DNA of 64,000 nt from Deltaproteobacteria bacterium (GTDB taxonomy: Bacteria > Myxococcota_A > UBA9160 > UBA6930): assembly GCA_016875395.1 (NCBI GenBank), contig VGRF01000002.1:271815-335814 (forward strand). The letters run 5' to 3'. A model generated the notes under the pieces. That model was not told the DNA's origin, made no database searches, and was given only the letters and a program-made list of their open reading frames with translations. Below are positions 46,321-53,777 of this stretch, piece after piece (position 1 is the stretch's first letter; every line of letters starts with the position of its first letter). The translations under genes were made by a program, and so were the position numbers.

Positions 46321-48012
46321 ATGTGCTTTTCGAGAGCCGCGCACGCGGCGTTCTTCATCGTATTTCTCGCTGCGCGGCTGTCGTTCGCCGCATCTCCCGA
46401 TCCCGCGACGGGAACGCGCGGGATGGTCGTCACGCCGCATCCCTCCGCGACCGCGGCGGGCGTGCGCGTGCTCGAGCGCGGCGGCAACGCGATCGACGCG
46501 GCGATCACCGCTGCCCTCGCGATCGCCGTGGCGCAGCCGAACTCCACCGGCATCGGTGGCGGCGCGTTCATCCTCGTGCGCCTCGCGGATGGCCGCGCGT
46601 TCGCGATCGACGCGCGCGAGACGGCGCCCGCCGCTGCGCACGCCGAGATGTACACGCGCCCCGACCTCGCGGCAGACGCATCGCGCTTCGGTGGGCTCGC
46701 CGTCGGCACGCCGGGCCTGATCGCGGGCTTCGCGCTCGCGCTCGAGGAGCACGGCACGATCTCGTGGAAGCACGCGCTCGCGCCGGCCATCGCGCTCGCG
46801 GACGAGGGCACGCCGCTCGGGCCCTACACGCGCCGCTTCATGGGCTTCATGCGCGCGACCCCGCTGCCCGCGCGCTTTCCCGAGGTCGCGCGCATCCAGC
46901 TGCCGCCGGAGCCGATCGCGGGGGGCAAGCTGCGCCAGCCCGAGCTCGCGGGGACGCTGCGCCTGCTCGCGAAGCGCGGCCCGCGCGCCTTCTACGAGGG
47001 CGCGCTCGCGGAGAAGATCGCGGCCGCGGCGCAGGCGAGCGGCGGCGTGCTCACGGCGCGCGACCTCGCGGGCTACACGCCGCTCGTGCGCGAGCCGCTG
47101 CGCGGCGAGTACCGCGGCGTCGAGCTGCTCGCGTTCCCGCCTCCGTCGTCGGGCGGAGTGACGCTGATCCAGACGCTGAACATTCTCGAAGGCTTCGACC
47201 TGCGCGCGAAGGGCGCCGGCTCCTCCGAGTCGATTCACCTCGTGAGCGAGGCGCTGAAGCTGGCCTTCGCCGATCGCGCGCTTCACCTCGGTGACCCGGC
47301 GTTCGTGGCCGACATGCCGGTGAAGCAGCTGCTCAGTGACGAGTACGCGGCGAAGCTGCGCGCGCGCATTCGCGCGGACCGCGCGAGTCGCGTCGACGGC
47401 TCGCAGCTCGCGGTCGACGACGCCGGCACTGCGCATCTCTCGGTGGTGGACGGAGCGGGCAACGCCGTCGCGATCACGCAGACCGTGAACGGCCCCTACG
47501 GCGCGTGGGTCGTCGTGCCCGGAACCGGCGTGATCCTCAACAACGAAATGGACGACTTCGTCACGCAGCCGGGCGAGGTGAACCAGTGGGGCTTGTTAGG
47601 GCTCGCCGATGCCGCGAATCGCGTCGAGCCGGACAAGCGCCCGCTCTCGAGCATGGCGCCGCTGATCGGCATCGAGAACGGGCGCGTGCGCTTCGTGGCC
47701 GGCAGCAACGGCGGGCCCCGCATCATCACCTCCACCTTGATCGCACTGCTCAACGTCGTCGACTTCGGGATGGACGCGCAGGAGGCCGTCTCGGCGCCGC
47801 GCTTCCATCACCAGTGGCGGCCCGACGTGCTCGACGTCGAGGGCGAGACGCCCGCCGACGTCGTCGCTGCGCTGAAGGCGCGCGGGCACGAGGTGAAAGT
47901 CTCGGACGAGATCATCAGCGGTGTCGAAGCGATCGTGGTCGATCCGAAGACGGGCGTGATGAGCGGCGGCGCCGATCCGAGGCGCGACAGCAGCGCGATG
48001 GGGCTCGACTAG
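46321..48012 (+). CDS. ggt: Gamma-glutamyltransferase
   Basis: 563 aa proenzyme. Signal peptide (AAFFIVFLAARLSFAA), then GMVVTPHPSATAAGVRVLERGGNAIDAA (start of the family domain) and self-cleavage site AGTAHLSVVD with the catalytic Thr at about residue 370. GSNGGPRIITS follows in the small subunit. Cleaves glutathione and other gamma-glutamyl compounds in the periplasm. An upstream in-frame GTG (46291) would add ten residues through the hairpin and is less likely. Confidence 0.92.
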   Translation: MCFSRAAHAAFFIVFLAARLSFAASPDPATGTRGMVVTPHPSATAAGVRVLERGGNAIDAAITAALAIAVAQPNSTGIGGGAFILVRLADGRAFAIDARETAPAAAHAEMYTRPDLAADASRFGGLAVGTPGLIAGFALALEEHGTISWKHALAPAIALADEGTPLGPYTRRFMGFMRATPLPARFPEVARIQLPPEPIAGGKLRQPELAGTLRLLAKRGPRAFYEGALAEKIAAAAQASGGVLTARDLAGYTPLVREPLRGEYRGVELLAFPPPSSGGVTLIQTLNILEGFDLRAKGAGSSESIHLVSEALKLAFADRALHLGDPAFVADMPVKQLLSDEYAAKLRARIRADRASRVDGSQLAVDDAGTAHLSVVDGAGNAVAITQTVNGPYGAWVVVPGTGVILNNEMDDFVTQPGEVNQWGLLGLADAANRVEPDKRPLSSMAPLIGIENGRVRFVAGSNGGPRIITSTLIALLNVVDFGMDAQEAVSAPRFHHQWRPDVLDVEGETPADVVAALKARGHEVKVSDEIISGVEAIVVDPKTGVMSGGADPRRDSSAMGLD

Positions 48013-48016
48013 AGCG

Positions 48017-48820
48017 CTAGGCGGGGCTCATCGCGCCGAGCGTGCGGTCGACGCTCGCGCCGAAGTCTTCGCCCCACGCGTAGGGCAGGTCGACGAGCGT
48101 GCCGCCGTGTGTCGCGGTCTCGGCGAGGTGCAGCGCGTCTGACAGCACGCGGCGCTGCATCGCGACATCGCGGGCCCGCCCGAACGGGTTGCCCATCGGG
48201 AAGTTCACGAACACGCTGCGCGGCGGCAGCACCTGCGCGGTGAGATCGCGCCCCGTCGAGACGAGCACGGTCGGAATGCCGCGAGCTTCGAGGACGCGAG
48301 CGACCAGACCCACGGTCTGGTGGTCGAGCGGTCAAGCGGGCACGAGCACGAAGAGATCGACGTGCTCCTTCGAGAGCGTCTCCGCGAGCGCGGGCGCTGC
48401 GACCTCCGTGACGTGCGAGCGCTTGTAGATGCGCCCCATGAAGCCGCTGTAGTGGTGCGGCGCGACTTCGGCGATCACGACTTCGCGCGCGAGCTCGCGC
48501 AGGCGCTCGAGCGGGAACACGCAGTTCACGTCCTCGCGCGCCGAGCGCACGTCGTAGTAGGAGTCGTGCACCTGGAAGTCCGGCGCGGAAGCGCCGCTCG
48601 CGATCGCGTCGAGCCGGAACTCGTTGCGCGCGTCGGGATTCCACGCCGGCATCGCGCAGTGTGACACGCCTCCGGAGGTGAGCAGCGAAACGCGGCACTC
48701 GCGCAACGGCTTCGCGAGGGGCGTCAGCGGCGCTTCGCGGTGAATCGTCCATTGATAAGGCGGGAAGCCTTGTGCGCGGTAGCGCGCGTTCAGGCGATCG
48801 ACGTAGCGGACGGGTTCCAC
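48017..48820 (-). CDS. GrdB/PrdB-like reductase family protein, probable selenoprotein (in-frame TGA)
   Basis: Read through a TGA at 48334-48332 as selenocysteine, this gives 267 aa from a GTG at 48820 (GAGG leader 5 nt upstream). N-terminus EPVRYVDRLNARY and PLRECRVSLLTSGGV, middle HDSYYDVRSAREDVN and HHYSGFMGRIYKRS, then VLVPA-U-PLDHQTVGLVARVLE with U at residue 163, and EARGIPTVLVSTGRD, FPMGNPFG downstream. This is the selenoprotein B family of glycine/betaine/proline reductases (often single-gene relatives of unknown substrate). Both sides of the TGA are clearly one protein. A redox-active U or C is expected at this place. Without recoding it would be a pseudogene. Confidence 0.75.
48303..48321 (-). 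promoter_or_regulatory. SECIS-like hairpin after the in-frame TGA
   Basis: On the coding strand an 8-bp stem ACCAGACC/GGUCUGGU with a GUG loop begins 10 nt after the UGA. An alternative fold pairs CGACC/GGUCG below AGACC/GGUCU with a 3-nt bulge. Stem distance and a GU in the apical loop fit bacterial SECIS elements such as that of fdhF. Confidence 0.6.
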
Positions 48821-48894
48821 GCGCACCTCGATCTGGCTCGGTAGCGCAGCGCGTTGCTCGCGCGCTCCATCGTTCAGGCCGCGCGGGCTCGCGT

Positions 48895-48900
48895 TAGCGT
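48895..48900 (+). promoter_or_regulatory. Putative -10 element (TAGCGT) of a leaderless transcript
   Basis: TAGCGT ends 8 nt before the ATG at 48909; no ribosome binding site between them. The selenoprotein gene diverges from here. Confidence 0.35.
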
Positions 48901-48908
48901 GCGCTCCG

Positions 48909-49589
48909 ATGCGCCTCGCAAAGCCCTGCATCGACGTCGGCATCCTCACCAACCGCGGTGAGGAGCAGCTCGCGTTCTGGCAGAACGAAGTCGGGTTGCC
49001 GTTCGAGGAGCGGCTGCCGGTGCGGCGCGGCTTCGTGCAGATGCGCCACGCGCTGAACGGATCCGTGTTCAAGCTGAACGTGGTGGACGCGGAGATTCCC
49101 GGCGCGCCGCCGAGCGGCTACCGCGAGCTGTGGATCGCGCGCGAGGGTGTGGCAGCGCCGCGCGCGCTCGCAGATCCCGACGGCAATCGCGTCGTGCTCG
49201 TGCCGCCGGGGCACGCGGGAGTCAGGGGAATCGGCGTCGTGCTCGCGGTGCGCGACGCGGCTGCGCACCGCGCGTTCTTCACGCGCGCGCTCGGGCTCGC
49301 CGAGGAGGCGCCGGGCGCGTACCGCTGCGGCACCTCGCTGTTCCTCGCGCGCGAAGACGCGAGCGCGCGCGGCGACGTCGTGCGCGACGGCCTCGGCTAC
49401 CGCTACACGACGATCCAGATCTTCGACTGCGACGCGGAGACGAACGGCATCGTGGCGCGCGGCGGCGTGCTCGGTGCGCCTGCGATCACGCTCGGCAAGA
49501 CCGCGCGCTTCTCGTTCGTGCGCGATCCCGACGGCAACTGGATCGAGATCTCGCAGCGCGCCTCGCTCACCGGCCCGCTGCCCGAATGA
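48909..49589 (+). CDS. VOC family (glyoxalase-like) protein
   Basis: 226 aa with two VOC half-domains. First: DVGILTNRGEEQLAFWQNEVG and LADPDGNRVVLV; second: GVVLAVRDAAAHRAFFTRALG and FVRDPDGNWIEIS. The DPDGN-x-(V/I) blocks carry the metal-ligand Glu/Val positions. Lyase or dioxygenase activity on an unknown substrate. Confidence 0.8.
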   Translation: MRLAKPCIDVGILTNRGEEQLAFWQNEVGLPFEERLPVRRGFVQMRHALNGSVFKLNVVDAEIPGAPPSGYRELWIAREGVAAPRALADPDGNRVVLVPPGHAGVRGIGVVLAVRDAAAHRAFFTRALGLAEEAPGAYRCGTSLFLAREDASARGDVVRDGLGYRYTTIQIFDCDAETNGIVARGGVLGAPAITLGKTARFSFVRDPDGNWIEISQRASLTGPLPE

Positions 49590-49605
49590 CGCGCGCGATT
49601 CGCTG

Positions 49606-50523
49606 ATGCCTGCATCGGCAGACGCCTTCGCCGCGCCCGCGTGGCTGTGGATCCCGATCACGATCGCCGCCGCGCTCGCGCAGAACTTGCGAACCGCGGT
49701 CCAGCGCAAGCTGAAGGGCGCGCTCTCGACGAACGGCGCGAACTACACGCGCTTCGTGTTCGGCATCCCCCTCGCAGCGGCCTGGCTCGCGGCGCTGCAC
49801 GCGGCGGGCATCTCGCTCGCTCGGCCGAACGCGCAGTTCTTCGCCGGCATCGCCGTGGGCGGCGTCGCGCAGATCCTCGCGACCTCCGCGCTGCTCGAAG
49901 CCACCGCGCGCCGCAACTTCGCGGCTGGCATCGCGTTCTCGAAGACCGAGGCGGTGCAGGCGGCGTTGTTCGAGGCGCTCGTGCTCGGCGCCGCACTCGC
50001 GCCGCTCGGCTGGCTCGCGATCGCGGTGGCGACTGCGGGCGTGATGGCGATCTCGCTCGCGCGCCCGAGCGACGCGGGGCTGCGCGATCCCGCGCTCTGG
50101 CTCGGCGTCGCTTCGGGGGGGCTCTTCGCGATCGCGGCGGTCGCGTTTCGCGCCGCTTCGCTCTCGCTCGCGCATCCGTCGTTCCTGATGAGCGCCGCCA
50201 CCACGTTGTTAGGCGCGCAAGCCCTGCAGACCGCACTTCTCGGCGGCTGGCTCGCGCTGCGCGAGCCCGGCCAGCTCGCCGCGGTGCGCGCGAACTGGCG
50301 CGTCGCGAGCCTCGCTGGCGCCGCGGGCACCCTCGCGAGCGCGGGCTGGTTCACTGCGATGACGCTCACCGTTGCCGCCTACGTGCGCACGCTCGGCCTC
50401 GTCGAGCTGCTGTTCACGTTCGCGGTCGGCCGCATCGCGTTCCGCGAGACGCCCGCGCCGCGCGAGATCGCCGGCGCGCTCCTGCTCGCCGCGGGCATCG
50501 CACTGCTGCTGAACGCGGGTTAG
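49606..50523 (+). CDS. DMT/EamA-type membrane permease
   Basis: 305 aa, ten predicted hydrophobic segments in two halves, e.g. IAVGGVAQILATSALL and WLAIAVATAGVMAISLA, ending GALLLAAGIALLLNAG. Layout of the drug/metabolite exporter superfamily (EamA repeats). Substrate unknown. Starts 16 nt after the VOC gene, probably the same transcript. Confidence 0.8.
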   Translation: MPASADAFAAPAWLWIPITIAAALAQNLRTAVQRKLKGALSTNGANYTRFVFGIPLAAAWLAALHAAGISLARPNAQFFAGIAVGGVAQILATSALLEATARRNFAAGIAFSKTEAVQAALFEALVLGAALAPLGWLAIAVATAGVMAISLARPSDAGLRDPALWLGVASGGLFAIAAVAFRAASLSLAHPSFLMSAATTLLGAQALQTALLGGWLALREPGQLAAVRANWRVASLAGAAGTLASAGWFTAMTLTVAAYVRTLGLVELLFTFAVGRIAFRETPAPREIAGALLLAAGIALLLNAG

Positions 50524-50556
50524 CGCGGCGCCGATTCGCGCCGCGGGTGCGCGCGA

Positions 50557-50562
50557 TAGGCT
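50557..50562 (+). promoter_or_regulatory. Putative -10 element (TAGGCT) of a leaderless transcript
   Basis: TAGGCT ends 7 nt before the ATG at 50570, without a Shine-Dalgarno sequence in between. Confidence 0.4.
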
Positions 50563-50569
50563 GCGTCGC

Positions 50570-51391
50570 ATGCCGGCCGCGCGCCCGCCCGTGACGGGCA
50601 TCGTCACTTGCTTCAACGAGGAGCGGCACATCGCTGCTTGCCTCGAGAGCCTCGCGTGGTGCGACGAGATCGTGGTGCTCGACTCGTTCTCCACGGATCG
50701 CACGGCCGAGATCGCGCGTGCGTTCCCGCGTGTGCGCTTCCTCGAGCGCACTTATTACGGCGCCGCCGCCGCGAAGAACTTCGCGATGGATCAGGCGCGC
50801 CACGAATGGATGTTCATCCTCGATGCCGACGAGCGCTGCACGCCCGAGCTGCAGCGCGAGATCGAGGCGCTGCTCGCTGCTGGCCCCGAACGCGGCGCTT
50901 GGTTCGTGAAGCGCCGCTGCTTCTTCCTCGGGCGCGAGATTCGCTTCTCGGGCTGGCGCAACGATCGCGTCGTGCGCTTGATTCGGCGCGGCGCCGCGCG
51001 CCACGAGGACGCGCGGGTGCACCCGAAGGTGGTCGTCGCGGGCGGCGCGGCGTCGGTCCTGACGAATCCGCTCGTCCACTACGTGGTCGAGGACTTTCAC
51101 GCCTACCTGCAGCGCATGGTGAAGTACGGCTACTGGGGCGCGGCGCAGGCGTGGCGCGAGGGCAAGCGCGCGCACTCGTTCGCCGACGTGCTGTTCCGCC
51201 CCGCCTGGCGCTTCCTGCGCACGTACGTGCTGCAGCTCGGCTTTCTCGACGGCGGCGTCGGCATCGCGTTCTGCCTCTGCCAAGCGTTCGCCACTTACGC
51301 GAAGTGGTCCGTGCTCTGGAGCTGGCAGCTCGACGCGAAGCGCGGGCGCGAGCCGCAGCTGCCGGAGTTCGAAGCCCGCGGCGACGCCTGA
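50570..51391 (+). CDS. Family 2 glycosyltransferase (WaaE/KdtX-like)
   Basis: 273 aa. TGIVTCFNEERHIAACLESL, VVLDSFSTDRTAEIA, FILDADERCT (DxD-like metal site) and a late YLQRMVKYGYWGA are typical of lipopolysaccharide-core glycosyltransferases of the WaaE group. Probably adds a sugar to lipid A core or a related glycan at the inner membrane. Ends one base before the convergent ferredoxin gene. Confidence 0.85.
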   Translation: MPAARPPVTGIVTCFNEERHIAACLESLAWCDEIVVLDSFSTDRTAEIARAFPRVRFLERTYYGAAAAKNFAMDQARHEWMFILDADERCTPELQREIEALLAAGPERGAWFVKRRCFFLGREIRFSGWRNDRVVRLIRRGAARHEDARVHPKVVVAGGAASVLTNPLVHYVVEDFHAYLQRMVKYGYWGAAQAWREGKRAHSFADVLFRPAWRFLRTYVLQLGFLDGGVGIAFCLCQAFATYAKWSVLWSWQLDAKRGREPQLPEFEARGDA

Positions 51392-51607
51392 CTACGGCTC
51401 CTCGACCAGCTTCAGCGCGCGGTTCGGGCAGTACTTCACCGCAGCCTCGACTTGCGCGCGCATCGTCTCCGGGATCGGGTCGAGCAGCAGCTGCGCCTGC
51501 CCATGATCACCGGCGCGCTCGACCACGAGGAACGCCTCCGGCGCTTCGCCCATGCACACGCCGTGGCCTTGGCAGAGATCGCGATCGATCACGACGTGCA
51601 GCTTCAT
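51392..51607 (-). CDS. P450-type ferredoxin
   Basis: 71 aa. IDRDLCQGHGVCMGEAPEAF and a C-terminal YCPNRAL give a C-x5-C ... C-P pattern as in [3Fe-4S] ferredoxins that donate electrons to bacterial P450s. Starts in an ATGA overlap with the P450 gene, so it is the likely redox partner. Confidence 0.88.
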   Translation of the reverse strand: MKLHVVIDRDLCQGHGVCMGEAPEAFLVVERAGDHGQAQLLLDPIPETMRAQVEAAVKYCPNRALKLVEEP

Positions 51608-52935
51608 CTCGCGCCGCGCCTCCGGTACCGCAGCCGGCACGGGTCGCTCGTGCGCAGGATCAGACTCGGCATCACGTCCTGATAACTCTCGGGTGCATCC
51701 ACCAGCTCGAACTCGTAGCGCGCGAGCAGCGCGGCGAAGATCGCCTTCACTTGCAGCAGCGCGAACGCGTTGCCCACGCACTTGCGGCGCCCGCCGCCGA
51801 ACGGGATGTAGGCGAACACGTTTTCCGGGAACGCGCGCTCGGGATCGAAGCGTTCCGCGTCGGGGAAGCTCTCGGGCAGGCGGTGCGCGACGTAGGGCGA
51901 GACCACGACGACGCTGCCCGCCGGAATCACGACGTCTCGGAACGCGAGGTCGCGCTTCACGAGGCGCATCAACGTCACGAGTGGCGGATGCTTGCGCAGC
52001 ACCTCGAACACGAAGCGCTCGAGCGCGGGCAGCTCGCGCAGCGCGGTGTGTGCGAGCTGGCTGCCCGGCGCGACCACCGCGTCGATCTCGCGCACCACCC
52101 TCGCCGCGTGCTGCGGGTTGCGCGCGAGCTCGACGAGCGTCCAGGTCGCGGTGTTCGAGCTGGTGTGAAAGCCCGCGAACATGATCCAGATGACCATGCC
52201 TACGATCTCGTCATCCGTCAGGCGGCGGCCATCGAGGTACGCAGCCTCCATGAACGACTGCAGCATGTCGGGCGACGAGGCGCCCGTGCGGCGTCGCTCC
52301 TCGATCACTGCGGTGACGAGCTGCGCGAGCCGCGCGCGCGAGCGGTCGCGCTTCGCGAACGCCTCCTCCTGCGCGTAGGGGTCGACGATCGAGGACGCGC
52401 TCACGGCGTGCTCGAGGTCTTGGTAGAGCGCCCCGAACTCGCCGGTCAGCTTCGCGCGGAACTCGCTGCCCATCAGGCAATGCGTCGACGTGCGCAGCAC
52501 GAGCTCCTTGAGCTCCTCGTAGAAATCCTTCTCGCCCTCGTCGTCCCAGGTCGAGACGTACGCCTCGACTTCGCGAGCGATCACCTGCGCGTAGCTCTTC
52601 ATGCGATCGAGGCGCAGCGCGTTCGATTGCATCTTCACCTGCTGCCGCTCGAGCTCGAGCGGCGCGCCGTACTGAATGCCCGCGCCGAACACCGGGACCA
52701 TGAAGTGGTACGGCTCGCGCGGGCTCAGCTGATCGTCGCCCGCGCGGAACACGGCTTCGTAGGCGGCGGGGCTGCTCAAGAGCAAGTGCTTCGCGCCGCC
52801 GAGATCGAACTCCGCAAGCTCGCCGCACTCGCGATACGCGCGCCACATGAAGTGCGCGGGGTGCGCGTTGAACTCCTCGAAGTGCCCCGAGCCGGGCTTC
52901 GCGCCCGACACCTGAGGCCAGCGCGGTGCGCTCAC
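51604..52935 (-). CDS. Cytochrome P450, CYP51-like
   Basis: 443 aa from a GTG overlapping the PhyH gene. I-helix MFAGFHTSSNTATW, K-helix EVLRKHPP, haem loop PFGGGRRKCVGNAFALLQVK with Cys386. The HTSS and NAFALLQ features and the VPVFGAGIQYGAP segment resemble sterol 14-demethylases (CYP51), so a sterol or triterpenoid substrate is possible. Reduced by the ferredoxin encoded downstream. Confidence 0.87.
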   Translation of the reverse strand: MSAPRWPQVSGAKPGSGHFEEFNAHPAHFMWRAYRECGELAEFDLGGAKHLLLSSPAAYEAVFRAGDDQLSPREPYHFMVPVFGAGIQYGAPLELERQQVKMQSNALRLDRMKSYAQVIAREVEAYVSTWDDEGEKDFYEELKELVLRTSTHCLMGSEFRAKLTGEFGALYQDLEHAVSASSIVDPYAQEEAFAKRDRSRARLAQLVTAVIEERRRTGASSPDMLQSFMEAAYLDGRRLTDDEIVGMVIWIMFAGFHTSSNTATWTLVELARNPQHAARVVREIDAVVAPGSQLAHTALRELPALERFVFEVLRKHPPLVTLMRLVKRDLAFRDVVIPAGSVVVVSPYVAHRLPESFPDAERFDPERAFPENVFAYIPFGGGRRKCVGNAFALLQVKAIFAALLARYEFELVDAPESYQDVMPSLILRTSDPCRLRYRRRGAR

Positions 52936-53777
52936 GCCGCGCTCCTGGGTCGCACTCTCGGGAACTCCGGGTGACGGAACGCGTCGCCGGGCTTCAGGCG
53001 GCCCGACAACAGCTGGAACACGCTCGTCGCCTTCGCCTCGGGGATCTGCTTGTCCGTGAGAAACGGGCGCCGCGCGTAGTGTGCGTCGGCGCCGAAGAAG
53101 CGCAGCGAGAGCGTGCGGCGCCGCATGTCTCGCCGCGTCGCCGCGCCGCCATGCAACAGGCCCGGATGAAACACGACGGCATCGCCCGGCTCGACCGCGA
53201 ACGACGTGATGTCCCACGCGCCGCGGTTCTTCTCGATGTCGGGCAGCCGCGGCAGCGAGCCGTCGCCGTAGATCGGCAGCGTGTCGTCGCTCGGGTCGAA
53301 GCGCGAGCCGTCGTACATCGGACCGCGGTGCGAGCCGCGCACGAACTCGAGCGAGTGCGCGGCGTCGACCGCGTCGAAGCTGATCCACACCACTGCGATC
53401 TGCTCGCCGTCGACGGGCAGGTACGACGAGTCCTGATGCCACGGCGTGCGGCGCGTGTCGCCGCCTTCCTTCAGGAACACCTGCTCGTACATGAACCACA
53501 CGTCGGGCGCGCCCCACAGCGCAGCGCACGCGTCGGCCGCGGGCGTCGCGTGCACGAGGTCGCGATAGACGGGCTGTGCCTTGCGGTTCGCGAGGTCCTG
53601 ATAGAAACGCCCCTCGCCGCCCTGGTACACGTTCGCGCTCGGGCTCGGATTCGCGAGGCTCCACTCGTACGCCGCGCGCGCTTCGGCCAGGTCGTGCTCC
53701 CCTAACAACCCGCGCAGGCACACCACGCCGTCGCTCCGGAACGCTTCCCGCTGCGCGTCGTCCACGCGAATGCTCAT
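52932..53777 (-). CDS. Phytanoyl-CoA dioxygenase (PhyH) family protein
   Basis: 281 aa Fe(II)/2-oxoglutarate oxygenase. Iron ligands appear as WHQDSSYL (HxD) and HPGLLHGGAA (distal His), with Arg in RRRTLSLRF for 2-oxoglutarate. Hydroxylates an unknown small molecule. Coupled at both ends by 4-nt overlaps (BVMO upstream, P450 downstream). Confidence 0.86.
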   Translation of the reverse strand: MSIRVDDAQREAFRSDGVVCLRGLLGEHDLAEARAAYEWSLANPSPSANVYQGGEGRFYQDLANRKAQPVYRDLVHATPAADACAALWGAPDVWFMYEQVFLKEGGDTRRTPWHQDSSYLPVDGEQIAVVWISFDAVDAAHSLEFVRGSHRGPMYDGSRFDPSDDTLPIYGDGSLPRLPDIEKNRGAWDITSFAVEPGDAVVFHPGLLHGGAATRRDMRRRTLSLRFFGADAHYARRPFLTDKQIPEAKATSVFQLLSGRLKPGDAFRHPEFPRVRPRSAA

